The position numbers and the translations under genes were made by a program. DNA of 64,000 nt from Amycolatopsis rifamycinica (GTDB lineage: Bacteria > Actinomycetota > Actinomycetes > Mycobacteriales > Pseudonocardiaceae): assembly GCF_000695625.1 (NCBI RefSeq), contig NZ_JMQI01000024.1, forward strand, positions 62,001 through 126,000, given 5' to 3'. Positions within the stretch are counted from its first letter, which is position 1. Every line of letters begins with the position of its first letter. Below, piece after piece: positions 16,653-25,338 of this stretch. Under the pieces are notes generated by a model. It searched no databases, was not told the DNA's origin, and worked only from the letters and a program-made list of their open reading frames with translations.

Positions 16653-17264
16653 TCAGGAATCCAGGACGCCGGCCGGCTGCTTTTCCAGAGCCAGGCACGT
16701 CGGGTAATCGGGCAGGATCCCGGCCTTCGTCGCCTCGGCCAGGGTGGGCGCGGTCCGGTCCCGTTCGGACAGGACCAGGGGCCCGGCCGGGATCGGCAGG
16801 CCCAGGTCCGCGTCGAGGACGGCCAGGCCCAGTTCCTGCTCCGGGACGTAGCTTTCCGAGAGCAGGTAGGTCATCACGCTTCCGTCCTCCAGCGCGAAGA
16901 ACGCGTGCCCCACCCCCACCGGCAGGTAGACCGACCGGCAGTCGACCGGGTCGAGCACGACCGAGTCCCAGCGGCGGAAGGTCGGCGAACCCACCCGCAG
17001 GTCGACCACGAAGTCGAGGACGGCTCCCTGCGGGCAGTACACGTACTTCGCGCAGCCGGGCGGGGTTCTGGTGAAGTGGACGCCCCGGAGCACCCCGCGG
17101 CGTGAGCAGCTGTAACTGGCCTGGGCCACCGTCGCGAGCGGCTTGCCGGCCGCCTCGACGAAGGCCGGCTGCTGGTAGGGCGAGACGAAGAAGCCCCGGT
17201 CGTCGGGGAACCTCCGTGCCGTGAACTCGATCGCGCCTTCGACGGCCAGCTCTCGCGACCACAT
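16653..17264 (-). CDS. evaD: dTDP-4-keto-6-deoxyhexose epimerase (RmlC/EvaD type)
   Basis: 203 residues of the RmlC cupin family. RGVLRGVHFTRTPPGCAKYVYC carries the catalytic-site histidine, and LDFVVDLRVGSPTFRRWDSVVL and YLPVGVGHAFFAL complete the double-stranded beta-helix. In the vancosamine route the homologous EvaD inverts C-5 to set the L-configuration. GGGAGG precedes ATG 17264. Placed between the 2,3-dehydratase and RmlB genes. Whether it is a 5- or a 3-epimerase cannot be told directly; the surrounding EvaA-C homologues favour C-5. Confidence 0.85.
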   Translation of the reverse strand: MWSRELAVEGAIEFTARRFPDDRGFFVSPYQQPAFVEAAGKPLATVAQASYSCSRRGVLRGVHFTRTPPGCAKYVYCPQGAVLDFVVDLRVGSPTFRRWDSVVLDPVDCRSVYLPVGVGHAFFALEDGSVMTYLLSESYVPEQELGLAVLDADLGLPIPAGPLVLSERDRTAPTLAEATKAGILPDYPTCLALEKQPAGVLDS

Positions 17265-17295
17265 GGCGTTCCTCCCGGGATGAACCCGCGTTCGG

Positions 17296-18648
17296 TCAGG
17301 ACGGCAGGCTGCGCAGGCAAGCGAGCAGGCTGCGCGCCTCGATGTTGACGTAGTGGCCGTGCCGCAGCAGTTCGGTGAGCTGCCAGCCGGCCACCCAGCA
17401 GTAGTCCCGCGACGGCTCGGTGACGAAGTCCTCGTCGACCTCGACGACGCGGTACCGCGTGAGGGCGTGGAAGAACCGGCCGCCCTCCTCGGACAGGACG
17501 GCGGAAAAGCGCGTCCGGCCCAGCTTCCCCCGCGCGACTTCCCGGATCAGCGGGTCCTCGATCCCGGAGACGTCCTCGCCGGGCGAGAGCTGGACGGTCG
17601 GCCCGAGCTCCACCAGGTCGAGCAGGCCGATCTCCGGCCGCGCCTGCACGAGCAGGTGCCGCACGCCGCCGATCAGCTTCGTGACGAACACGGCCAGCCC
17701 CTGGCCGCGTGGCTCCAGCAGCGGTTGCGTCCACCGGGACACCTCCCGGTTCCCCGCCGTGACCCGCGCCCCGATGATCCGGAACCGGCGCCGCTCGTCG
17801 TCCACGACCTCGCCGCCGGCGACGGTCCGGCCGCCGACGTCCGCCAGCGGGATCAGCCGGGCGTGCCAGTCGCACCGCGTCTTCGCCTCGGTGAACCAGC
17901 TGAGGATGTCCGCGGTGGCGTGCCGGGCGCCGCCCGCCGCGTCGCCGGCGCCGGCCGGGGGCAGGCAGGCCAGCACCGTGCGCGCGTCCATGTTGACCAG
18001 GTTGTCGATCCGCAGCAGCCGGTGCACCAGCGGCAGCGGCAGCCACCGGAAGTCCGGCGCGGCCGGCACTTCGCCGTCGACCTTGACGACCAGGTTGCGG
18101 TTGCGCTTGTGCCAGAACCAGGCCCCCTGCTCGGACTGCAGGACGTCGACCAGGACCTCCCCGCGCGCGAGCCCGGTGAAGTACTCCAGGTACCGGGTCT
18201 GCGCGCCGCGGTGGACCTGCGTGTAGTTGCTCCGGGTCGCCTGCACGGTGGGCGAGAGCTGGAGGACGTTGACGTTCCCCGGCTCCATCTTCGCCTGCAT
18301 CAGGGCGTGCGGGACGCCGTCGATCTCCTTGACGAGGATGCCGAGCACCCCGATCTCGGGCTGGTGGATGACCGGCTGCGACCGTTCGACCACCCCGCCG
18401 AACCGGACCTGCAGCCCTTCGACGGTGAAGAACCGGCCGCTCTCGTGCCCGAGGTTCCCGGTCGCCGGGTCGAAGTGCCAGCTGTCCAGCTCCGTGAGCG
18501 GGATCCGGTCCACTTCGAACCGGCCGGCCCGGTGCCGCTCCGCCCACCACCGCTCGAACTCCTCGAGGGTGGACACGACGGTGGCCGGATCGGTGGCCGC
18601 GAGCCGCCGGGACACCGGTGGCGGCGCGGTGATGGCTCGCTCGCTCAC
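17296..18648 (-). CDS. evaA: NDP-hexose 2,3-dehydratase (EvaA type)
   Basis: 450 residues built of two similar halves: LLVQARPEIGLLDLVELGPTVQ in the C-terminal repeat echoes ALMQAKMEPGNVNVLQLSPTVQ in the N-terminal one, the known internal duplication of this Nudix-like family. It removes the C-2 hydroxyl of dTDP-4-keto-6-deoxyglucose to give a 3,4-diketo intermediate. GTG 18648 follows AAGGAGG. Lies 31 bp before the epimerase gene in the same operon. Family length is matched, with no missing segment. Confidence 0.93.
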   Translation of the reverse strand: MSERAITAPPPVSRRLAATDPATVVSTLEEFERWWAERHRAGRFEVDRIPLTELDSWHFDPATGNLGHESGRFFTVEGLQVRFGGVVERSQPVIHQPEIGVLGILVKEIDGVPHALMQAKMEPGNVNVLQLSPTVQATRSNYTQVHRGAQTRYLEYFTGLARGEVLVDVLQSEQGAWFWHKRNRNLVVKVDGEVPAAPDFRWLPLPLVHRLLRIDNLVNMDARTVLACLPPAGAGDAAGGARHATADILSWFTEAKTRCDWHARLIPLADVGGRTVAGGEVVDDERRRFRIIGARVTAGNREVSRWTQPLLEPRGQGLAVFVTKLIGGVRHLLVQARPEIGLLDLVELGPTVQLSPGEDVSGIEDPLIREVARGKLGRTRFSAVLSEEGGRFFHALTRYRVVEVDEDFVTEPSRDYCWVAGWQLTELLRHGHYVNIEARSLLACLRSLPS

Positions 18649-18699
18649 CGGGTCCCTCCTTCGTTCCGGGAGGCGCCCGGGTGCCGGGCGCCTCGATCG

Positions 18700-19809
18700 T
18701 CAGAGCCGCGCCAGCACATCGAGCAGCACCGCGATGAACTTCTCCTGGTCCTCGGGCGTGAAGGACGCGTACATCGGCAGCGAGAAGATCTCGCCCGCCA
18801 GCTTCTCCGTGATCGGCAGGGCGCCCTCCCGGTACCCGAGGTGGGCGAAGCCGCGCTGGGTGTGCACCGGCCAGGGGTAGCTGATGTTGAGGGCCACGTC
18901 GTGGTCCCTCAGCGCGGCCAGCACGTCGTCGCGGCGCGGGTGCCGGACCACGTAGACGTAGTACACGTGCTCGTTGCCCTCGGCCACGGCCGGCAGCACC
19001 AGATCGGTGCCCTCGAGCGCTTCGGCGTACCGGGCCGCGATCTCCCGCCGCCGGGCGAGGTAGCCGTCCAGCCGCCCCAGCTTCCGGCGCAGGATCTCGG
19101 CCTGCACCTCGTCGAGCCTGCTGTTGTACCCGGGCGTCTGCTCGACGTGGTAGACGTCTTCCATGCCGTAGTAGCGCAGCCGGCGCAGGGCGGCGTCGAC
19201 GTCGGCGGCGCCGGTGACGACGGCCCCGCCGTCGCCGTAGGCGCCGAGCACCTTCGTCGGGTAGAACGAGAACGCGGCCGCCTTGCCCATCGACCCGGCG
19301 ATCCGGCCGTGGTGGCGGGCGCCGTGGGCCTGCGCGCAGTCCTCCAGGATCGGCAGGCCGTACCGGGCCGCGAGCGCCTCCAGCGGGGCCATGTCGGCGC
19401 ACTGGCCGTACAGGTGCACCGGCAGCAGGCATTTCGTGCGCTCGGTGATGGCCGGCTCCACCTGGCCGACGTCCATGAGGTAGTCCTCCTCGCGGACGTC
19501 CACGAACACCGGGGTCGCGCCCACCGCGTCGATCGCGACCACGGTCGGCGCGGCGGTGTTCGACACGGTGATCACCTCGTCGCCCGCGCCCACCCCGAGC
19601 GCGCGCAGGCCGAGGACGAGCGCGTTGGTCCCGTTGTCGACCCCCACGCTGTGCGCCACGCCGTGGTAGCGGGCGAACTCGCGCTCGAACGCCTCGACGC
19701 TCGGGCCGAGGACGAGCCGTCCGGACCGGAAGACGGAGTCGACCGCGGCGAGGATGTCGTCGCGTTCGTCCTCGTACTCCCGGAGATATCCCCACACGTA
19801 TTGCGTCAT
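18700..19809 (-). CDS. evaB: PLP-dependent NDP-sugar C-3 aminotransferase (EvaB, DegT/DnrJ/StrS family)
   Basis: 369 residues, fold type I. K186 in [17 protein letters not shown] is the PLP lysine and D157 in [10 protein letters not shown] holds the pyridine nitrogen. [18 protein letters not shown] is the family substrate-site helix. Acting after the 2,3-dehydratase, it should aminate C-3 of the diketo sugar, as EvaB does in vancosamine biosynthesis. ATG 19809; operon position between the C-methyltransferase and EvaA-type genes. Confidence 0.92.
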   Translation of the reverse strand: MTQYVWGYLREYEDERDDILAAVDSVFRSGRLVLGPSVEAFEREFARYHGVAHSVGVDNGTNALVLGLRALGVGAGDEVITVSNTAAPTVVAIDAVGATPVFVDVREEDYLMDVGQVEPAITERTKCLLPVHLYGQCADMAPLEALAARYGLPILEDCAQAHGARHHGRIAGSMGKAAAFSFYPTKVLGAYGDGGAVVTGAADVDAALRRLRYYGMEDVYHVEQTPGYNSRLDEVQAEILRRKLGRLDGYLARRREIAARYAEALEGTDLVLPAVAEGNEHVYYVYVVRHPRRDDVLAALRDHDVALNISYPWPVHTQRGFAHLGYREGALPITEKLAGEIFSLPMYASFTPEDQEKFIAVLLDVLARL

Positions 19810-19872
19810 GGTCGCGCCCCACCTCCACGGTGTGTCGTCTTCGGGTTTTCGGCTGTCCGGAACGGATTTCGG

Positions 19873-21099
19873 TCAGGCAACGCGCACCTCGGGGACGTAG
19901 TGGATCCACTTCCCGCCCGCGTCGCGGAACTGCTGCTCCTTCGCCATGATTTCCTCGGCGTGGTTCCAGGCGAGCAGGAGCGCGTAGTCCGGGTACGGGT
20001 CGGCGAACTCGGCGGGCGGGCGGACCGGGATGTGCGAGCCCGGCGTCAGCCTGCCCTGCTTGGTGGGGCTGGTGTCGCTGACGAAGGCGAGCAGGTCGGG
20101 TCCGATCCCGCAGTGGTTCAGCACCGTGGCGCTCTTCGCCGTGGCGCCGTAGCCGACGACGCGCTTGCCCTCGTCGCGCAGTTTCTCCAGCAGGCCCACC
20201 AGATCGTCGCAGTTCTGCCGGACGCGGTCGCCGAACCGCCGGAGGGTTTCGAAGTCCGCCAGCTTCCGCGCCTCTTCCTCGTCGCGCAGCCGCGCGACGG
20301 CGGGCGTGGGCGTCCGGGCGCCGGGGAGCGCGAGGGTGTAGCGCACCTCGCCGCCGTGCACCGGCAGCCGCTCGGCGTCCACCAGCTCGAGCCCGTGGTG
20401 CTCGGCCATCGCCCGCACGGACCGCACGGTGAAGAAGAAGAAATGCTCGTCGTAGATCTGGTCGAACGAGGTGCGCTCGACGATGTCGGCGAAGTAGGGG
20501 TCTTCGAACACGAACACCCCGTCCGGCGCCAGCAACGTGGTGACCCCGCGCAGGATCGACGCCATGTACGGGATGTGGCAGAGGGTGTTCGCCGCGTAGA
20601 TGACGTCGGCTTTCCCTTCGCCGGCGGCGATCTCCTCGGCCGTCGCTTCCTCGAAGAAGGCGTTGCGGACGTTGATGCCCTTGGCCGCGGCCAGCTTGGC
20701 GACGCCGCCCGAGGGCTCGACGCCCAGGTGCCGGATCCCGGCGTCGGCCAGCGCCTTCAGCATGACGCCGTCGTTGCAGCCGAGCTCGACCACGAACGGG
20801 TCTTCGCCGGTGAGCTCGGTGGTGCGGAACCGCTCGGCCAGCTTCCCGAAGTGCTCGCGCATGAACGTCGAACCGGAGGACAGGTACGGGTAGTCTTCGT
20901 GGAACATCCTGTCCCGCGGCACTTCCGCCATGAGCTGCACCATCGAGCACGTCTCGCAGATCCCGGTCGCGAGCCGGAAGAAGAACTCCTCGCCGGGCGC
21001 GGCGGGATCGACGAACGCGTCGGACAGCGGCTGGCGCCCGAAGTCGAAAAACTCGTGGACGGTGCCGTCGCAGATGCGGCACCGGGACGTGGCCGGCAT
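19873..21099 (-). CDS. evaC: NDP-hexose 3-C-methyltransferase (EvaC/TylC3 type)
   Basis: 408 residues. N-terminal zinc site CRICDG ... CETCSMVQL, then a Rossmann methyltransferase core (VELGCNDGVMLKALADAG for SAM) and the family C-terminal domain (VVGYGATAKSATVLNHCGI). It adds a methyl group at C-3, next to the amino group placed by the EvaB-type enzyme, giving a tertiary amine carbon as in vancosamine. ATG 21099 is supported by AAGGAG; the frame is open for 35 codons upstream without one. First gene of the minus-strand sugar operon. Confidence 0.93.
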   Translation of the reverse strand: MPATSRCRICDGTVHEFFDFGRQPLSDAFVDPAAPGEEFFFRLATGICETCSMVQLMAEVPRDRMFHEDYPYLSSGSTFMREHFGKLAERFRTTELTGEDPFVVELGCNDGVMLKALADAGIRHLGVEPSGGVAKLAAAKGINVRNAFFEEATAEEIAAGEGKADVIYAANTLCHIPYMASILRGVTTLLAPDGVFVFEDPYFADIVERTSFDQIYDEHFFFFTVRSVRAMAEHHGLELVDAERLPVHGGEVRYTLALPGARTPTPAVARLRDEEEARKLADFETLRRFGDRVRQNCDDLVGLLEKLRDEGKRVVGYGATAKSATVLNHCGIGPDLLAFVSDTSPTKQGRLTPGSHIPVRPPAEFADPYPDYALLLAWNHAEEIMAKEQQFRDAGGKWIHYVPEVRVA

Positions 21100-21271
21100 T
21101 TCGTTCTCCTTGCCCTCGGACCGGGACGGTGCGGAATGCGGAGGTGGCACGGCTTCTCTCGCGGGTGCCGTGACACCGGTGGAAGACCACCGATTCTTCG
21201 GCAATCTTCCCCGAAGTGCGCCCTGGATTCAACAAGCGGCAATTGCCGTCCGCGGCACCGTCCGCGAATGA

Positions 21272-21301
21272 TTGTCGACGGCTTCGCCGCGGTGCTACCT
21301 T
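21272..21301 (+). promoter_or_regulatory. Possible promoter of the carrier-protein operon
   Basis: TTGTCG and TACCTT are separated by 18 bases, about 79 bases before GTG 21380. The predicted transcript would start near 21308 and include the 16-bp palindrome at 21335 in its leader. Alternative promoters in the 280-bp divergent space are possible. Confidence 0.35.
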
Positions 21302-21334
21302 CGCACCGAATCCTCCTCGCGGCGGGCTGCCCCT

Positions 21335-21350
21335 GTCCCGCCGGCGGGAC
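21335..21350. promoter_or_regulatory. Cluster palindrome, copy 1: GTCCCGCCGGCGGGAC
   Basis: A perfect 16-bp palindrome 29 bases before the carrier-protein start, in the space between the divergent sugar and carrier/glycosyltransferase operons. The identical sequence is at 31764 and a one-step variant (GTCTCGCCGGCGAGAC) at 34116. It is a candidate operator for the LmbU-type regulator; an RNA hairpin role in the leader is the alternative. Confidence 0.6.
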
Positions 21351-21379
21351 GATCCTCCGACCGGAAAGGGCCGCAAGCC

Positions 21380-21664
21380 GTGTTGTTGCAGAAGGACGAG
21401 GTGACCAGGACGCTCATCGAGACGGCCAGGATGATTCACGAGGAGCAGGCCGACGACGGAAAAGCACCGGCGTCGATCCGGGATCTCGACTCGTTCAACC
21501 TGGTCCAGATCGTGCTGGAACTGGAGAACATCTACAACGTCAAGCTGTTCGAAGACCTGCAGCCGTACCGGTCGGGCGAAGGCTACCGGAACGGCGATTT
21601 CGAGGAATTCGCCGAAATCATCGTCACCATCGCGGCGAAACAGAATACCGGCGCGGAGAACTGA
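21380..21664 (+). CDS. Free-standing acyl carrier protein
   Basis: 94 residues. IRDLDSFNLVQIVLELENIYNV is the phosphopantetheine helix, with S38 as attachment site; the usual DSL is DSF. Length and four-helix pattern match discrete ACPs. GTG 21380 follows GGAAAGGG; TTG codons directly after it are alternatives. It heads an operon with a ketoreductase, two glycosyltransferases and a glycosidase, and is the only carrier domain in the cluster, so it is the probable acceptor for the AMP ligase at 30618-31715. No ketosynthase or condensation domain accompanies it. Confidence 0.85.
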   Translation: MLLQKDEVTRTLIETARMIHEEQADDGKAPASIRDLDSFNLVQIVLELENIYNVKLFEDLQPYRSGEGYRNGDFEEFAEIIVTIAAKQNTGAEN

Positions 21665-21678
21665 AGGGCGGGACAGCC

Positions 21679-22674
21679 GTGACGAAGCCGCTGGTCGTCG
21701 TGCTCGGTGCCTCCGGGCTGCTGGGGACGGCGGTGACCCGGGAACTGGCCGCGCGCCCGGTGCGGGTGCGGGCCGTGGCGCGGCGACCGGCCACCGTGCC
21801 CCCTGACGCGGTGGCCGAGATCGAGGTGCGGACCGCCGACCTCACCGCGCCGGGCGAGCTCGCCCGGGCCGTGGCGGGCGCGGACGCGGTGGTGCACCTG
21901 GTCGCCTACATCACCGGGGCCCGCACCTGGCGCTCGGCCGACGACGGCGACGCCGCGGAGCGGGTGAACACCGGCCTGGTCCGCGACCTGGTCGACGTGT
22001 TCCGGCGGCAGCGCCCGGCCCGGCCGCCGGTGGTGGTGTTCGCCGGCTCGACGTCGCAGGTGGGCACCGGCGGCTCCGGCCTGCTGGACGGCACCGAGCG
22101 GGACGCGCCGCAAACCGCGTACGACCGCCACAAGCTCGCGGCCGAGCTCGCGCTCGAGGCCGCGACCGCGGCGGGCGTCGTGCGCGCCACCACCCTCCGG
22201 CTGCCCACCCTGGTGAGCCGGGGAACGGACGACCCGTCCCTCGACCGCGGGGTGGCGGCCGCCATGCTGCGCCGGGCCCTCGCCGGCGAGCCGCTGACGC
22301 TGTGGTTCGGCGGCACGGCCCGCCGCGACCTCGTCTGCGTCGACGACGCCGCCCGCGCTTTCGTCGCGGCGCTGGAGCACGCGGACCGGCTCGCCGGGCG
22401 GCACTGGCTCCTCGGCAGCGGGACCGGGACCAGCATCGCGGAGCTGTTCGGCCTCATCGCCGGCGTGGCCGCCGAACACACCGGAAAACCCCCGGTGGAG
22501 ATCGCGTCGGTCGGGACCCCGGGTGGTGCGGTCCCGACCGACGCGGTCGACTTCGTCGGCGACCCGGCCCCGTTCCACGACGTCACCGGCTGGTTCCCCC
22601 GCGTCCCGCTGCGCGCGGTGCTCACCGACCTGGCCGCCGCCCTGACCCGCGAACCCGCCACACCACCGGCCTGA
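21679..22674 (+). CDS. evaE: NDP-hexose 4-ketoreductase (EvaE type)
   Basis: 331 residues, NAD-dependent epimerase/dehydratase fold: VVVLGASGLLGTAVTREL for NAD(P), then FAGSTSQVG and YDRHKLAAE giving the S...YxxxK triad. It resembles deoxysugar 4-ketoreductases and supplies the step missing from the minus-strand sugar operon: reduction of C-4 of the 3-amino-3-C-methyl sugar. Stereochemistry (vancosamine versus epivancosamine) cannot be read from sequence. GTG 21679, 14 bp after the ACP stop. Confidence 0.82.
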   Translation: MTKPLVVVLGASGLLGTAVTRELAARPVRVRAVARRPATVPPDAVAEIEVRTADLTAPGELARAVAGADAVVHLVAYITGARTWRSADDGDAAERVNTGLVRDLVDVFRRQRPARPPVVVFAGSTSQVGTGGSGLLDGTERDAPQTAYDRHKLAAELALEAATAAGVVRATTLRLPTLVSRGTDDPSLDRGVAAAMLRRALAGEPLTLWFGGTARRDLVCVDDAARAFVAALEHADRLAGRHWLLGSGTGTSIAELFGLIAGVAAEHTGKPPVEIASVGTPGGAVPTDAVDFVGDPAPFHDVTGWFPRVPLRAVLTDLAAALTREPATPPA

Positions 22675-22732
22675 CCGGCGGCACCCGCCGGTTCCGCGCC
22701 CGGCCCGCCCGGGCCGTCCCGAGAGGAAAGCC

Positions 22733-24022
22733 ATGCGCGTTCTGTTCACCTGCTACGCCGAGAAAACCCATTTCCTCGGCATGGTGCCGCTGGCGTGGGC
22801 GCTGCGGGCAGCGGGCCACGAAGTCCGGGTCGCCAGCCAGCCCAAGCTGACCGACGTGATCACCCAGGCCGGCCTCACCGCGGTGCCGGTCGGCACCGAC
22901 CACACCCTCTGGTCGTCGGCGAGCAGGTTCCTGACGAAGCGGTTCGCCGAACTGAACCCGGAGGTCCACGAACGCATCCGCCGCGGCGTCTTCCCGCCGT
23001 TCGACATGCCGGACGATCCGGGCGAGGTCACCTGGGAGTACCTGGCGACGGCCGACCGCGACATCGTCAAGGCGGCCAGGAACACCAACTCCTCGATGAT
23101 CGACGAACTGGTGGACTTCGCGAAGTACTGGCAGCCGGACCTGATCCTCTGGGAACAGGCCACCTTCGCCGGCCCGATCGCGGCGAAGGCGTGCGAGGCG
23201 GCGCACGGCCGGTTCCTCTGGGGCCTGGACTTCTACGGCCGCTGGCGGACCCGGTACCTGCGGGAACGCGCCGCCCGCCCGGACGGGGGAGGCCGCGACG
23301 CGCTCGGCGCCTGGCTCGGCGCGGAAGCGGAGAAAGCCGGGGCCGGGTTCTCCGAGGACATGACCACCGGCCAGTTCACCGTCGAACAGCTCCCGGTGTC
23401 GCAGCGCGTGCCGACCGGCCTGCACTCGGTGTCCGTCCGCTACCTGCCCTACGGCGGTCCCGCGGTCGTGCCGTCCTGGCTGTGGGAGCCGCCCGCCCGG
23501 CGGCGGGTCGCCATCACGCTCGGGCTGACCTCGTCCGAGAGCTTCGGCGGGTACATGGTCGACGTCCAGTCCATCCTGGACTCGCTGGCCGATCTCGACG
23601 TCGAGGTGGTGGCCACCGTCGCCGAGAAGGAGCAGGAGAAACTGGCCCGCGTCCCGGACAACGCGCGGGTGGTCCCCTATGCGCCGCTGCACGCGCTCGC
23701 CCCGACCTGCTCGGTGATCGTGCACCACGCCGGTGCGGGCACCATGGCCACCGCCACCGCGTCCGGGGTGCCGCAGCTGATCCTGCCCGACCAGCAGGAC
23801 GGGTGGTACACCGCGCGCCGGATCGCCGAGCTGGGCGGCGGCCTGGTGATCCAGCCCGCCGAAGCCACCGGTCCGGCGGTCCGCGAGGCGGTCGCCGCCC
23901 TGCTGAGCGAACCGTCCTACCGGGACGGCATCGAACGGCTGCGCGCGGAGATGCTCGCGACGCCCACCCCGGCCGAGATCGTCGGCGAGCTCGCCGAGCT
24001 CACCGAGAAGTACCACGGCTGA
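22733..24022 (+). CDS. Activator-dependent-family glycosyltransferase (EryCIII/DesVII type), copy 1
   Basis: 429 residues, GT-B fold. MRVLFTCYAEKTHFLGMVPL and AWALRAAGHEVRVASQP form the N-terminal signature of aminosugar transferases such as DesVII and EryCIII; VIVHHAGAGTMATATASGVP is the NDP-sugar site with PDQQDGWYTARR after it. It should attach a deoxysugar to an acceptor. ATG 22733. Members usually need a P450-like helper protein, which is not seen in the window. About 30 bp separate it from the next, related transferase, suggesting duplication and sequential action. Confidence 0.9.
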   Translation: MRVLFTCYAEKTHFLGMVPLAWALRAAGHEVRVASQPKLTDVITQAGLTAVPVGTDHTLWSSASRFLTKRFAELNPEVHERIRRGVFPPFDMPDDPGEVTWEYLATADRDIVKAARNTNSSMIDELVDFAKYWQPDLILWEQATFAGPIAAKACEAAHGRFLWGLDFYGRWRTRYLRERAARPDGGGRDALGAWLGAEAEKAGAGFSEDMTTGQFTVEQLPVSQRVPTGLHSVSVRYLPYGGPAVVPSWLWEPPARRRVAITLGLTSSESFGGYMVDVQSILDSLADLDVEVVATVAEKEQEKLARVPDNARVVPYAPLHALAPTCSVIVHHAGAGTMATATASGVPQLILPDQQDGWYTARRIAELGGGLVIQPAEATGPAVREAVAALLSEPSYRDGIERLRAEMLATPTPAEIVGELAELTEKYHG

Positions 24023-24051
24023 CCACGGTCCCGACCACAAAGGACACACCA

Positions 24052-25320
24052 GTGCGCGTGCTCTTCGTGACCTATCCCGAGAAGATCATGTTCCTGGGCA
24101 TGGTCCCGCTGGCCTGGGCCCTGCGCGCCGCGGGCCACGAGGTGCGGGTGGCCAGCCAGCCCGGGCTGAACGACGTCGTCACCACGGCCGGGCTGACGGC
24201 GGTCCCGGTCGGCCGGGACCACGGCCTGTACCGCGTCCTCGGCATCCAGCCCGAGAAGCTCGCCGCCGCCCGCGCCGGGTTCCCGCGGCCCTACGACGTG
24301 GTCGACGTGCCCAGGAAACGCATCTGGACCTACCTGAACAAGGGGTACGACTTCGCCGTCACCTGGTGGCACAAGATGGAGAACGTGCCGATGGTCAACC
24401 CGCTGGTCCGGTTCGCCCGGCAGTGGCAGCCGGACCTGGTGCTGTGGGAGCCCACCAGTTTCGCGGGCGCGATCGCGGCCAAGGCCACCGGCGCCGCGCA
24501 CGGCCGGATCAGCTGGGGCCTCGACGTCTTCGGCGTGGCCCGGCACCACTACCTCGAGGTGATGCACCGGCAGCCGGCGGAGCACCGCGACGACCCGCTG
24601 GCCGCCTGGCTCGGCGGCCAGGCCCGGCGGTTCGGCGCGGACTTCTCCGAGGACATGGTCACCGGCCAGTTCACCGTCGAGCAGATCCCGCCCTCGCTGC
24701 GGATGCCCGCCCCCGGGCTCCGCTACGTCGACCTGCGGTACGTCCCGTACGGCGGGCCGGCCACCGTGCCGGACTGGCTCCGGCGGCCGCCCGAGCGGCC
24801 GCGCGTGCTGCTCACCCTCGGGTTGAGCGCCGTCGAACGCTTCAGCGGCTACACCGTCGACCTGAAGGACATCTTCAACTCCCTGTCCACATTGGACATC
24901 GAGATCGTCGCCACCATCGCCGACCGGGTGCGGGACGAGCTGGGCACCCTGCCGGGCAACGTCCGGGCGGTCTCGTTCGTGCCGCTGCCCGCGCTGCTCC
25001 CGACCTGCTCGGCGGTGATCAACCACGCCGGGTTCGGCACGCTGTGCACCACCGCGCTCAACGCGGTCCCGCAGCTGGCCCTGCCGGTCCACTTCGACGA
25101 ACCGCGGCTGGCCGCCTCGCTCGCCCGGCAGGGCGCCGGGCTGACGATCCATTCGGACGAGGCCACCGGGGCGCGGGTCCGCGACCACCTCGTCCGGCTG
25201 CTCGAAGACCCGGCCTTCCGCGAGGGCAGCGTCCGGCTGCGCGACGAAATGCTGGCCATGCCCGCCCCGGGCGACTTCGTCGGCGAGCTGGAGGAACTCG
25301 TGTCCGAGCACCGGAGATGA
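24052..25320 (+). CDS. Activator-dependent-family glycosyltransferase, copy 2
   Basis: 422 residues. VRVLFVTYPEKIMFLGMVPL, the shared GQFTVEQIPPSLRMP block and AVINHAGFGTLCTTALNAVPQ place it with copy 1, but the donor-site loop has NHAG-FG where copy 1 has HHAG-AG, and the acceptor-facing region (WTYLNKGYDFAVTWWHKMEN) differs most, so acceptors probably differ. GTG 24052 follows AAAGGA. Its stop is 18 bp before the glycosidase gene. Confidence 0.9.
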   Translation: MRVLFVTYPEKIMFLGMVPLAWALRAAGHEVRVASQPGLNDVVTTAGLTAVPVGRDHGLYRVLGIQPEKLAAARAGFPRPYDVVDVPRKRIWTYLNKGYDFAVTWWHKMENVPMVNPLVRFARQWQPDLVLWEPTSFAGAIAAKATGAAHGRISWGLDVFGVARHHYLEVMHRQPAEHRDDPLAAWLGGQARRFGADFSEDMVTGQFTVEQIPPSLRMPAPGLRYVDLRYVPYGGPATVPDWLRRPPERPRVLLTLGLSAVERFSGYTVDLKDIFNSLSTLDIEIVATIADRVRDELGTLPGNVRAVSFVPLPALLPTCSAVINHAGFGTLCTTALNAVPQLALPVHFDEPRLAASLARQGAGLTIHSDEATGARVRDHLVRLLEDPAFREGSVRLRDEMLAMPAPGDFVGELEELVSEHRR

Positions 25321-25338
25321 ACGGCGGAGGAAGCGACG

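Noticed and set aside
20625..20650. CGCCGGCG core inside the EvaC-type gene as another LmbU site
   Set aside because: The octamer is frequent in such GC-rich coding DNA and the GTCYCG/CGRGAC flanks are absent.
16874..21439. Very long minus-strand open frame of about 1520 codons
   Set aside because: It reads through the EvaD- to EvaC-type genes in a wrong frame; its composition is mostly Arg, Gly, Pro and Ala, and the five real genes have clear motifs and ribosome sites.
17353..21678. Plus-strand open frame running into the ketoreductase gene
   Set aside because: Only the part from GTG 21679 has a recognisable fold; the rest is the antisense of the sugar operon.
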